Of a stretch of 64,000 bases of DNA, positions 56,001 through 64,000 are shown in pieces. The notes beneath the pieces were generated by a model. The model was not told where the DNA came from. It ran no database searches and saw only the letters and a program-made list of their open reading frames with translations. Position 1 is the stretch's first letter. Every line of letters starts with the position of its first letter. Source of the stretch: Chloroflexota bacterium (lineage in GTDB: Bacteria; Chloroflexota; Anaerolineae; Anaerolineales; Villigracilaceae); contig JABFGC010000002.1 of the NCBI GenBank assembly GCA_013112685.1, forward strand, positions 186,001 to 250,000, in the 5' to 3' direction. A program made the position numbers and the translations under genes.

Positions 56001-56753
56001 ACGAGCCGCACCTCGAAGGTATCCCGCGCCTCGTCCTTGAAGAGCGCAATGAGATGCTGGTAGTAGGCGCCCTGGTCTTCGCTGGCGACAAAACGGCCCA
56101 GCGCGTTTTTGACGAGTTGACTGCGCGGAACGCCCAGCATTTGCGTTACCGTGAGGTTGGCTTCCACGATGATCCCCGGCGGCTGCAGGGTGAGGTAGCC
56201 CACCGGGGCAAAGTCGTACAGGTCAACGTAGCGGTCGCGCGCCAACTCCAGTTCCGCCTGCGTGCGGCGCAATTCCTCGTTTTGCATCTCCAGTTCGATC
56301 TGGTGCACGCGCAGGTCGTGGAGCAGGCGGGCCCCATTCCTCCGGCGTTGCGGAAGCAAGGCGGTCGTATTCCTCGGACCTGCCGCGCAGCGCCGCTTCA
56401 GCCTGTTTGCGCTCGGTGATGTATCGCAGAAGGTCCCGGTTCGCCGCCTTCAATTCTTCGGTGCGTTCCTGCACGCGCAGTTCGAGTTCGTTGCGGGCTT
56501 TGCGCAGGTTCTCTTCCGCCTGCCGGCGCCGGTCAATGTGCAGGATGAGAGGTCGGAACGAGAGGAAGTAAAGCGCCGGGAAAATCAGGGTCGCCATGAT
56601 CGCGGCGTCGATCAGCGTGATCTGATAATAGGGAAGCGGTCCCAGGGAATACACCACAACCATTGCCGCGATCTCGGCGACGACTATTCCCACGATGGTA
56701 ATGGCGAGCAGACGCAGGGGAGAGGAATATCCCGCCGGAAATTTGTCTTTCAT
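52972..56753 (-). CDS. Multi-PAS/GAF HisKA_3 sensor histidine kinase, two frameshifts
   Basis: About 1260 aa. Starts MKDKFPAGY with two membrane helices (LRLLAITIVGIVVAEIAAMVVVYSLG, LIDAAIMATLIFPALYFL). Coiled-coil linkers carry ITERKQAE after each of about five PAS/PAC domains. A PAS has CPWCKNEEVFSGK (metal-binding CxxC). A GAF (SVILLEGESLLSVRAVEGYERWTD) follows. The kinase domain contains the H-box ERRFVARELHDHAAQNLTSLILGL and ATP motifs VVRHASAQRADVV, DDGKGFDLEKAKIGGHLGL. Shifts lie near 55880 and 56350. The PAS array suggests redox or gas sensing. Confidence 0.9.
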
Positions 56754-56906
56754 ACCGCGCCTCATTTCAAAAAGACAACCTGACGCCTCCCGCACGTCGC
56801 GGGGACGGGCTGCCAATACGATTGTTGCAAATTATCGGGTTGGAGTCAACTACCAAAAATCACTTTCCCCGAGGGAAACAAACGGCTTCCTTCCCCGTCC
56901 GCGGCG

Positions 56907-57977
56907 TTAACAGATTCTCGGCAGCATTTCGCCCGCCAACATGTCCACCACGCGGGTGCTGCCCAGCGCGGTCTTGAGCAAAACCCGTCCCTTCGGCTCT
57001 GCGGTGACTTCGCCGATGATGACCGTCCCCTCGCCGTAGCGGGTCGCTTTCATCACCGAGAGGACTTGCTCCGCATCTTCCTTCCCGACAATTGCCACCA
57101 GTTTCCCTTCATTCGCCACGTAGAGCGGATCGAACCCCAGCATCTCACAGGCGGCATTAACTTCCGGGTGAACGGGAATCGCCTGCTCACGCAGGACAAC
57201 TCCCACGTCCGATTGCGAAGCGATTTCGTTCAACGTCGTCGCCAGCCCGCCGCGGGTGGGATCGCGCAATACGTGAATGTTCGGGCTCGCATCCAGCATC
57301 GCTGCGATGAGATGATTCAACGGAGCCACGTCGCTCTGCAAACCGGACTGGAATCCCAATTCGCCCCGCGCACCGAGGACGGCAATGCCGTGGTCGCCAA
57401 TTGTGCCGGAAAGAATAACGACATCGCCCGGTCTCGCATTGGCGCCGCCCATATTCACTCCGTCACGCACCACGCCGACACCCGCCGTGGTGATATACAT
57501 CCCGTCCGCTTTGCCCCTTTGCACCACTTTGGTATCGCCCGCCACGATCTGCACGCCTGCTTCTTCGGCGGCGATTCGCATGGATTCGATGACGCGCTTC
57601 AACGTGTCCATCGGCAAGCCTTCTTCGAGGATGAAACCCGCCGTCAGATACAACGGCTTCGCACCGAGCATCGCCACATCGTTGACGGTACCGCACACCG
57701 CCAGTTTGCCGATGTCGCCGCCGGGGAAGAAAAGAGGCGAGACCACGTGCGCATCCGTGCTGATGGATAGTTTTTGCCTCAGCCCCGGCTCCACCAGCGC
57801 GGCATCGTTTCCCGCCAACAATGCCGGGTTTTGAAACGCAGGCACAAAGGCTTTTTGAATCAACCTGTGACTCATCCGCCCGCCCGCACCGTGTCCCATC
57901 ACGATCTGCTCGTTGTGGGTCAACGGCGGAGCGCACACCGCGCCTTCGATGTTGGTTGTTCTGCCTTCATCGTTCAT
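56907..57977 (-). CDS. hypE: Hydrogenase maturation factor HypE
   Basis: 356 aa. GAGGRMSHRLI, LSISTDAHVVSPLFFPGGDIGKLAVCGTVNDVAMLGAKPLYL (AIR synthase-like ATP site), and C-terminal PRIC whose cysteine carries the thiocyanate made from carbamoyl phosphate. It starts three bases after hypD. The final gene of the hyp cluster. Confidence 0.95.
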   Translation of the reverse strand: MNDEGRTTNIEGAVCAPPLTHNEQIVMGHGAGGRMSHRLIQKAFVPAFQNPALLAGNDAALVEPGLRQKLSISTDAHVVSPLFFPGGDIGKLAVCGTVNDVAMLGAKPLYLTAGFILEEGLPMDTLKRVIESMRIAAEEAGVQIVAGDTKVVQRGKADGMYITTAGVGVVRDGVNMGGANARPGDVVILSGTIGDHGIAVLGARGELGFQSGLQSDVAPLNHLIAAMLDASPNIHVLRDPTRGGLATTLNEIASQSDVGVVLREQAIPVHPEVNAACEMLGFDPLYVANEGKLVAIVGKEDAEQVLSVMKATRYGEGTVIIGEVTAEPKGRVLLKTALGSTRVVDMLAGEMLPRIC

Positions 57978-57980
57978 CGT

Positions 57981-59065
57981 TCAACCTTTGTATTTGTAAT
58001 ACGCCGCGCACGCGCCCTCGGAGGAAACCATCGTCGCCCCAAGCGGGCGCTCGGGCGTACATTCCTTCCCAAACGCGGGGCAGTGATGCGGTTTCTTCAA
58101 GCCTTGCAGAATCTCCCCCGCAATGCACAGCGGAGATTCCTCCGCGCGGACGGAACCCACATCGAAGCGTTTCTCGGCGTTGAACTCGTCGAACTCGGGG
58201 CGCAGGCGCCAGCCGCTCATGGGAATCATGCCGATGCCGCGCCATTTGTGGTCGCATTCCATGAAGACCCTTTGGATTGCCGCCTGCGCGGGCTTCAAGC
58301 CTTCCAGTGTCACCGCGCGCGGATAGGCGTTGGAGACCTCCACCCTGCCTTCCTCCAATAATTGCACGGCTTTCAAAATCCCCTGCACGATGTCGAGCGG
58401 CTCGAAACCCGTCACCGCCATCGGTGTGCGGAACTTCTCCGCCAGCGGCGGATATTCCCAATAGCCCATGATGGCGCAGACGTGACCCGCCAGCAGAAAT
58501 CCCTGCACGCGGTTGGACGGCGACCCTAGGATTGTGTTGACGGCGGGCGGCACGCGCACGTGCGAAACCAAAATGGAGAAATTTTTCAAACCGAGCCGCT
58601 GCGCCTGCAAAACGCTCATCACGTTCGGCGGAGCGGTGGTCTCAAACCCGATGGCAAAGAAAACAACCTGTTTATCGGGGTTCTTTTCCGCCAGCGCAAC
58701 CGCATCGAGCGGCGAATACACCACGCGCACATCCCCGCCGCCCGCCCGAACCGAGAACAAGTCGCGCCCCGGAGCCTGGCACGCGCAAAGATGTCGCCGT
58801 AGGAACAAAAAATAACGTTCGGGCGCGAGGCGATTGCCAGCGCCTTGTCAATCAACTCCAGCGGAGTCACGCACACCGGGCAGCCCGGTCCGTGAACCAA
58901 TTCGATTTCCGGCGGCAGCAACTGGTCAATGCCGTGACGCACAATCGCGTGAGTCTGCCCGCCGCAGATTTCCATCAACGTCCACGGGCATGTTACCGTG
59001 CGGCGAATCTCTTCGATCACACCCTTCACCAACTCCGCATCGCGGTATTCCGTCACGTATTTCAT
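57981..59065 (-). CDS. hypD: Hydrogenase maturation factor HypD, frameshifted
   Basis: N-part [20 protein letters not shown] with [23 protein letters not shown] and FCSYGDIF. The C-part after a shift near 58785 has [35 protein letters not shown] and cysteines of the 4Fe4S site with [18 protein letters not shown]. HypD assembles the Fe(CN)2CO centre with HypC. The start overlaps the hypC stop (ATGA). Confidence 0.93.
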
Positions 59066-59319
59066 GAGGCTTGCGGTGTCCCCAATTCTTCATCCATCGC
59101 CCCAATCTGCCGCAGCAAATCCAGCGTTTCCATCGCTTCGGCTTCGCTCAACACGCTGATCGCAAACCCCACGTGGATGATGCAATATTCACCCACCTTT
59201 GCTTCGGGCACATAATCCAAACAGGCTTCGCGGAAGATGCCCCCAAAATCCACCTTTGCCATTTTCAACCCGCTCTTCTCGTATACGTCCACGATCTTTC
59301 CGGGCACGCCCAAACACAT
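59062..59319 (-). CDS. hypC: Hydrogenase maturation chaperone HypC/HybG
   Basis: 85 aa. Starts [17 protein letters not shown], in which Cys2 binds the iron cofactor. The OB-fold [28 protein letters not shown] is complete. ATGA overlap with hypD. Confidence 0.95.
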   Translation of the reverse strand: MCLGVPGKIVDVYEKSGLKMAKVDFGGIFREACLDYVPEAKVGEYCIIHVGFAISVLSEAEAMETLDLLRQIGAMDEELGTPQAS

Positions 59320-59320
59320 G

Positions 59321-61672
59321 TCAACCTCTCAATCTTGCCGCGGCAATGGCGGCTTGTCCCAGCGAGAGTCCGCCGTCGTTCGCCGGAACCTCTCGATGTA
59401 TGTATACATCAAATCCGTCTTTCGCTAACAGTGATAATGTTCGCCGCAATAGTGTGATATTCTGCCAAACCCCGCCGGAGAGGATCACTCTCCGAAGCGA
59501 CGTTTCGCCGCTGATTTTCTGAACCGTTTCCCGAACTGCCTCCGCCAAACCGTTGTGGAAGCGGGCGGATATTTTTGGGAGGGGGACTCCCGCCATTGCA
59601 TCTTTGACCAACGCCTCCACCGCGCCTCCGACTCGTACCTGACCTGATTCCACGCCAAAGGGGTACATCTCCGCCTCAGCCGAATCTGCCACTGCCTCGA
59701 ATTCGATTGCCGCCTGTCCTTCGTAGTTGACCTTCTGCCGTAAACCCGCCAACGCCGCTATTGCATCGAACAGGCGCCCCATGCTGGAGGTGAGCGGGGT
59801 GTTGATTTTCCTTTCCAACTGCGCGCGCAGGGTTGCCCGGTCTTCGGCGCAAAACTCCATGACGGGCGCGAGCCGTTCATCCCACTCCAAGCCGAGGCTC
59901 CACAACAGCGCCAGCGCAGTGCGCGCCGGTCTCTTGATGGAAGCGTCGCCGCCCGGCAGGGGGAAATATTCCAAATGAGCCGCGCGTTGATAGGATTTGT
60001 AATCCGCCGCCAAAAACTCGCCGCCCCAGATCGCGCCATCCTCACCGTAGCCCGTCCCATCGAATGCCACGCCGATGACCGGCTCGCTCAACCCATGCTC
60101 TGCCATGCAGGCAGCGATGTGCGCGTGATGATGCTGCACCGGAATCGCCGGCAGACCTTCGCGTTCGGCTCGTTCAAGCGTGTAGCGTGTAGCCAAATAG
60201 TTGGGGTGTAAATCGTGGGCTATCGCCTCCGGCTTCACGCGGAAGAGCCGTTCAAAATGCTCCACGCCCTGTTTGAACGATTGCAGCGTTTCGTAGTTTT
60301 CCATATCCCCAATGTGATGGCTAAGGAAGGCGTACCGTCCGTTCGTGATGCAGAAGGTGTTTTTGAGTTCCGATCCAGCCGCGAGGAGTTGGGGAACCTC
60401 GAAGGGGAGTCTGACAGGGAAGGGGGAGTAGCCCCGAGAGCGGCGGATGGGATAAACAGACGATGGACGATGGACGGCGGACAATGGAACACGGTCAATG
60501 GTCAATAGTCCATCGTCAAAAACTCGTACTACTGAATCGTCGCACCGAATATGAATATCCCGGTCGTGCATCAAGAAAGCGTCGGCTAGTTTCGAGAGCC
60601 GGTCCCGCGCTTCGTCGTTGCCGGTGGCGATGGGTTCCTCGCTGAGGTTGCCGCTGGTCAAGACCAAAGGAGGAAGGATGAAGGATGAGGGATGAATGGA
60701 ATCCGCAAAAAGTAGATAGTGAAGTGGAGTGTAAGGAAGCATCACTCCAAGCCAATCCTGGTTGGGGGCGGCTTCTTTTGCGATGTTCGATTCCGGCTTG
60801 CGCTTCAGCAGCACAATGGGGCGGGCGGGGGATGTCAGCAGTTTGCGTTCCGTATCGCTGACCAGGCAGTGGCGTTCGACGCTTTCCAGGTCGGGCATCA
60901 TCAGCGCGAAAGGCTTATCCACGCGTAGTTTGCGGGCGCGGAGTTCGCTCACAGCATTGGCATTTGTCGCGTCGCAGGCAAGGTGAAATCCGCCCAAGCC
61001 TTTGACGGCAATGATCTTTCCTTCGGCGAGGAGGCGTTGAGTCTCGGTGACGGCTTCATTGTCGAATTTCTTTTCTCTTCCCTCTTTCATTTCCAGCCAC
61101 ACCCTCGGTCCGCAAACCGGACACGCCACCGGCTGGGCGTGAAACCTGCGATTCGCCGGGTCCTGGTATTCGCGCTCGCAATCGGGGCAGAGTGCGAAGC
61201 CCGCCATCGTCGTTTTGGGTCGGTCGTAGGGAATATCTTTGATGATGGTGAAGCGCGGTCCGCAGTTGGTGCAGTTGATGAAGGGATAGCGATACCGCCT
61301 GTCGTTCGGGTCGAAGAGTTCGCGCAGGCAGTCGTCACAGACGGCGACATCGGGCGAGATGGGCTGGAATGCGCCGTCCACGCTTTCGGAGTGGATAATG
61401 TCGAATTGGGTGAACCCGTTACCGGGTCCGAATGAAGCGGTGAGTTCGTCAATACGGGAGAGCGGTGGGGCTTCGTCCCGCAACTTTTGGAGGAACAAAT
61501 CCAATGCGTCTTTTTTCCCGTCCACTTCGATATCCACACCGGCGGATGTGTTGCGCACCCAGCCTTTGAGATTCAGGCTCGCGGCAAGGTTGTACACAAA
61601 GGGGCGAAAACCGACGCCCTGCACGATGCCTGTGATGTGAATTCGCGCGCCCTGCATTGGGGATTCGCTCAT
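59321..61672 (-). CDS. hypF: Hydrogenase maturation carbamoyltransferase HypF, intact
   Basis: 783 aa from the ATGA that overlaps the hypB stop. Acylphosphatase domain (ITGIVQGVGFRPFVYNLA), two zinc-finger pairs (CDDCLRELFDP...INCTNCGPR, CPDC...CPVCGPR), YrdC domain (KGLGGFHLACDATN), and Kae1-like domain with VQHHHAHIAACMAEHGL and GVAFDGTGYGEDGAIWGGEF. Makes the thiocarbamoyl group for HypE from carbamoyl phosphate. Two segments encoded by heptamer repeats (HPSSFILP; AVHRPSSVY) add residues to the YrdC part without breaking the frame. Confidence 0.95.
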   Translation of the reverse strand: MSESPMQGARIHITGIVQGVGFRPFVYNLAASLNLKGWVRNTSAGVDIEVDGKKDALDLFLQKLRDEAPPLSRIDELTASFGPGNGFTQFDIIHSESVDGAFQPISPDVAVCDDCLRELFDPNDRRYRYPFINCTNCGPRFTIIKDIPYDRPKTTMAGFALCPDCEREYQDPANRRFHAQPVACPVCGPRVWLEMKEGREKKFDNEAVTETQRLLAEGKIIAVKGLGGFHLACDATNANAVSELRARKLRVDKPFALMMPDLESVERHCLVSDTERKLLTSPARPIVLLKRKPESNIAKEAAPNQDWLGVMLPYTPLHYLLFADSIHPSSFILPPLVLTSGNLSEEPIATGNDEARDRLSKLADAFLMHDRDIHIRCDDSVVRVFDDGLLTIDRVPLSAVHRPSSVYPIRRSRGYSPFPVRLPFEVPQLLAAGSELKNTFCITNGRYAFLSHHIGDMENYETLQSFKQGVEHFERLFRVKPEAIAHDLHPNYLATRYTLERAEREGLPAIPVQHHHAHIAACMAEHGLSEPVIGVAFDGTGYGEDGAIWGGEFLAADYKSYQRAAHLEYFPLPGGDASIKRPARTALALLWSLGLEWDERLAPVMEFCAEDRATLRAQLERKINTPLTSSMGRLFDAIAALAGLRQKVNYEGQAAIEFEAVADSAEAEMYPFGVESGQVRVGGAVEALVKDAMAGVPLPKISARFHNGLAEAVRETVQKISGETSLRRVILSGGVWQNITLLRRTLSLLAKDGFDVYIHREVPANDGGLSLGQAAIAAARLRG
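60459..60516. repeat. Heptanucleotide repeats inside hypF
   Basis: About eight 7-base units related to ACGATGG (later ones TCAATGG, TCAATAG, TCCATCG). They encode VPLSAVHRPSSV on the gene strand, in frame. Confidence 0.75.
60670..60698. repeat. Second heptanucleotide repeat inside hypF
   Basis: Four units related to GGATGAA/GGATGAG. They encode SIHPSSFILPP. Frame is kept. Confidence 0.75.
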
Positions 61673-62334
61673 TCCTTTCGTTTGGCGTTTGTTATCAGCC
61701 AATCCGCCCAGGCGTCCAACCCTTCGCCGGTGCGGCAGGAGGTGTGGAAGGTCGTCACGCCGGGGTTGAGCGCCTGCACGCCGCGCTCGAAGTAATCCAT
61801 GCGGAAGTCCACGTAGGGGAGCAGGTCAATTTTGTTGACGACGAGCGCATCCACGCCGCGATACGCGCCGGGATATTTGTAGGGCTTGTCGTCGCCTTCG
61901 GGCACGGACGCCACCAGCACGGTTTTGTGCGTGCCGAGTTTGAAGTTGGCGGGACAGACGAGGTTGCCGACATTTTCGACGATGAGCAGGTCGAACTGCG
62001 TCAGGTCAAGTTGGTCGAGCGCGCCGCGCAAAGATGACCGCATCGAGGTGACACTCGCCGCCGGTGTTGATTTGCACGGTCGGCGGCGCGCGCGCGGCGG
62101 CGGCGCGGTCTGAGTCAATGGAGGTGGCGATGTCGCCATCCACAGCGGCGACGCGCAGTTTGCCTTTGAGGCGCGGCAGGGTCTGTTCGATGAGCGAGGT
62201 CTTACCCGCGCCGGGCGATGCCAGGATGTTGATGGAGAAAACCCCCGCGGCTTCGAGGCGCGCGCGGTTCCTCTCTCCGCGAGGCGGTCGTTGGCGTTGA
62301 GGATATTTTCGACGACGGGGATTCGTTGTGCCAT
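61669..62334 (-). CDS. hypB: Hydrogenase nickel incorporation GTPase HypB, two frameshifts
   Basis: N-part MAQRIPVVENILNANDRLAER, then after a shift near 62273 RARLEAAGVFSINILASPGAGKTSLIE (P-loop), DGDIATSIDSDRAAA and GGECHLDA. After a shift near 62035 RGALDQLDLTQFDLLIVENVGNLVCPANFKLG and GVDALVVNKIDLLPY (G4). About 220 aa, no His-rich N-terminus. Delivers nickel with HypA. Confidence 0.92.
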   Translation of the reverse strand: MAQRIPVVENILNANDRLAERGTARASKPRGFSPSTSWHRPARVRPRSSNRPCRASKANCASPLWMATSPPPLTQTAPPPRARRRPCKSTPAASVTSMRSSLRGALDQLDLTQFDLLIVENVGNLVCPANFKLGTHKTVLVASVPEGDDKPYKYPGAYRGVDALVVNKIDLLPYVDFRMDYFERGVQALNPGVTTFHTSCRTGEGLDAWADWLITNAKRKE

Positions 62335-62417
62335 GACAAGATTGTACGCCCGGCGAAAAGGCAGGGATAGTCATTTTTCCCCCACAATTTGGATGATTTT
62401 CTTCCGTATTTTTTCGC

Positions 62418-62762
62418 TCAGTTTTCGACGTCAATTGCTTCCAAAAAGAATTCCTCCCCGGCGACGATCTTTGCTCCGACGCCGCCGCACTGTGGGCAGA
62501 TGAGTTCATTTTCAACAGGGCGGTATTTCCCGAAACAGGTCATGCACTGCAATTCGGCGGGCACACGGCGGAAGTTCAACACGGCTTTTTCGGCGATGGT
62601 GCCTTTGGCGATGATCTCCCAGTAAAACTGGATCGAGTCATCCACCATGCTGGAGAGTTCGCCGATCACAATGTTCAGGGCGGTGATGCGCTGCGCGTTT
62701 GCTTTTTCGGCGTGATCGAGCGCGATCTTCAGCAGGGATTGGGTGACGGTGAGTTCGTGCAT
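62418..62762 (-). CDS. hypA: Hydrogenase nickel metallochaperone HypA
   Basis: 114 aa, start MHELTV chosen because the N-terminal Met-His-Glu binds nickel. Zinc site CMTCFGKYRP...CPQCGG. First of the hyp genes, 84 bases before hypB. Confidence 0.93.
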   Translation of the reverse strand: MHELTVTQSLLKIALDHAEKANAQRITALNIVIGELSSMVDDSIQFYWEIIAKGTIAEKAVLNFRRVPAELQCMTCFGKYRPVENELICPQCGGVGAKIVAGEEFFLEAIDVEN

Positions 62763-62783
62763 GTTGTGAGTATACACCGATGT

Positions 62784-62827
62784 TTAAATGAAAAGTTGGC
62801 GGTGAGCGCCGCCAACTTTTCATTTAA
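62784..62827. terminator. Perfect 19-bp hairpin between kinase and hyp genes
   Basis: TTAAATGAAAAGTTGGCGG and its complement around TGAGCG. A+T-rich outer and G+C-rich inner stem. It probably ends the kinase transcript; also could act as a fold-back promoter element. Confidence 0.7.
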
Positions 62828-62908
62828 GGATTTTCCTGATCAGATGAGGCGAAACCAAAAAGGCTCACTGCGAAGATCGCCAGGGACGCGAAGAGTTACA
62901 AATCCTGC

Positions 62909-64000
62909 CTACGGCAAGTCCACGCAATTTCCGCTGTTGAGTTGAATCGAGTGGTTGGGGTTGGCAATCAGCGCGCACATCTGGGTTGCGCCGGAGGGGC
63001 GATTGCCGACGCTGTACTGAGTGAACGGAGAAGGTCCATAAGCGCGGTAGGTCAACTTCCATGGACCGGCGCCGGGCGAACCCGCCTGGTCGGGCGGAAC
63101 AGTGTTGAAGAACATGTGGACGTGCAGTTGCGAATCCGGCGGTTCGTTGAAGACTTCGTAGTCCACCACATAGACGTTGTTATCAATGCGGATGCCGGTA
63201 ATTACGACGTAGGGGTCCGGTCGGGGTGGGGGTGGCGGGAACCGGCGTTTCGGTCGGAATGTCGGTAGGAATCAACTCCGCCGGATTTTGCGTAGGAACT
63301 TCGGTGTTGATCACGACAGCCGTAGGCTCTGCGGGCGGGCTGGCTTCCCCGCCTGCGAGGAACAGACGGCTGATGATGAAAATTCCGCCTGCGAGCAGAC
63401 ACAACAAGCCGATGGCTCCGCCCGCGATAACAGGCGGCGCCAGACCGGGTCTTCTCGCCTGCGGAGGCGCCGGTTGGACTCCCGAACTTCCCACAGGCGG
63501 CATGCCTCCCACGTAGGTTCCGCTTCCCGGTCTGGGCAGGGGGGCGCTTTCCACAACCGTGCCTCTTGAGGGGGGAAGCGGCCCACTTTCGACTACTGTG
63601 CCTTTCCCGCCGATCTGCGGTTCGTAGGCGGTGGCTTTCAGGTTTGCGTGTGTGATGGGCGATCTGTCCATCATCGTTGCCGCGGGAGCGGGACCGGTTC
63701 CCGCAACGCCCAGTTGCGCCAGCCCGTTTCGCAGCGCGGCGACCATTTGCGCGGCAGTTTGATAACGTTGATTTGGATCCTTCGCCAGCGCTTTGTTGAT
63801 GACCGCCACCAGCGCCTCGGGGACATCGGGATTGAGTTCCCTGACGTTCGGCACCGGGTCGTTGATGTGCATCATCATCAGCGTCATCGCGGACTCGGCT
63901 CTGAAGGGCGGGCGTCCGCTGACCATTCTGAAGAGCGTCACGCCGAGGGAGTAAATGTCGGTGCGGCGGTCGGGCTGCTCCCCCTTTGATCTGCTCCGGC
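62909..64000 (-). CDS. Serine/threonine protein kinase (3' part; runs off the window), frameshifted
   Basis: The visible part begins in kinase subdomain [41 protein letters not shown], then VRELNPDVPEALVAVINKALAKDPNQRYQTAAQMVAALR. After a Pro-rich linker comes a helix (GLAPPVIAGGAIGLLCLLAGGIFIISRLFL), another PT-rich stretch, and, after a one-base shift near 63217, an outer domain DPYVVITGIRIDNNVYVVDYEVFNEPPD with CALIANPNH. N-terminal catalytic lobe is outside the window. Confidence 0.85.

Overview
The window looks like an environmental member of the Chloroflexota, most probably class Anaerolineae (inference). The pointers are: a high-GC backbone full of fold-back repeats, an adenosylcobalamin-dependent ribonucleotide reductase, DUF4404 and DUF5667-like proteins, serine/threonine-rich lipoproteins, and very large secreted multiheme cytochromes with fibronectin type III (FnIII) tails. 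No rRNA, tRNA or CRISPR array was recognised. At least fifteen genes are broken by 1-2 base shifts, mostly in short homopolymers and sometimes as compensating pairs. This suggests indel errors from an uncorrected long-read assembly rather than mass pseudogenisation, so each broken gene is given once over its full inferred span.

Layout. 0-3.4 kb (+): nrdJ and two small genes. 3.4-8.3 kb (-): a REP-associated tyrosine transposase (RAYT) with its REP palindromes, then a type IIG restriction-modification gene carrying two palindromic elements inside its reading frame, then an HU-like gene. 8.3-14.9 kb: a cyclase, lipoproteins, a Mut7-C protein, small secreted proteins, an ABC-permease relic and a PEP-mutase family enzyme. 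14.9-16.8 kb (-): arsR - methyltransferase - CDF exporter with a palindromic operator. 16.9-26.8 kb (-): a long metal/iron locus reading DtxR regulator, ATC hydrolase-like protein, two ICMT-like membrane proteins, a membrane-anchored DtxR-FeoA fusion, FeoB GTPase half, [IS903-like element], four-helix-bundle protein, FeoB membrane half, two-domain multicopper oxidase and ZIP transporter. Two DtxR-type boxes precede it. 26.9-36.3 kb: sugar isomerase, ATP-grasp, PLP lyase, MFS symporter, D-threonine-aldolase-like and DJ-1 genes.

36.4-41.5 kb is a mobile neighbourhood: two AT-richer genes bordered by integron attC-like motifs, an IS1182 transposase, and an rve-type IS with two-tier inverted repeats. 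41.7-43.6 kb holds a polytopic membrane protein.

43.7-64 kb is entirely on the minus strand. In transcription order it holds the end of a Ser/Thr kinase, hypA-B-F-C-D-E (complete NiFe-hydrogenase maturation set, no hydrogenase in view), a multi-PAS/GAF sensor kinase with its NarL-type regulator, an IS1182 transposase-head protein, an octaheme NrfA/ONR-like cytochrome with three FnIII domains, a secreted protein, and a pentaheme cytochrome with FnIII domains. The pairing of a redox/PAS sensor with two giant extracytoplasmic multiheme proteins suggests a regulated extracytoplasmic electron-transfer or nitrogen-oxide-reduction module (inference).
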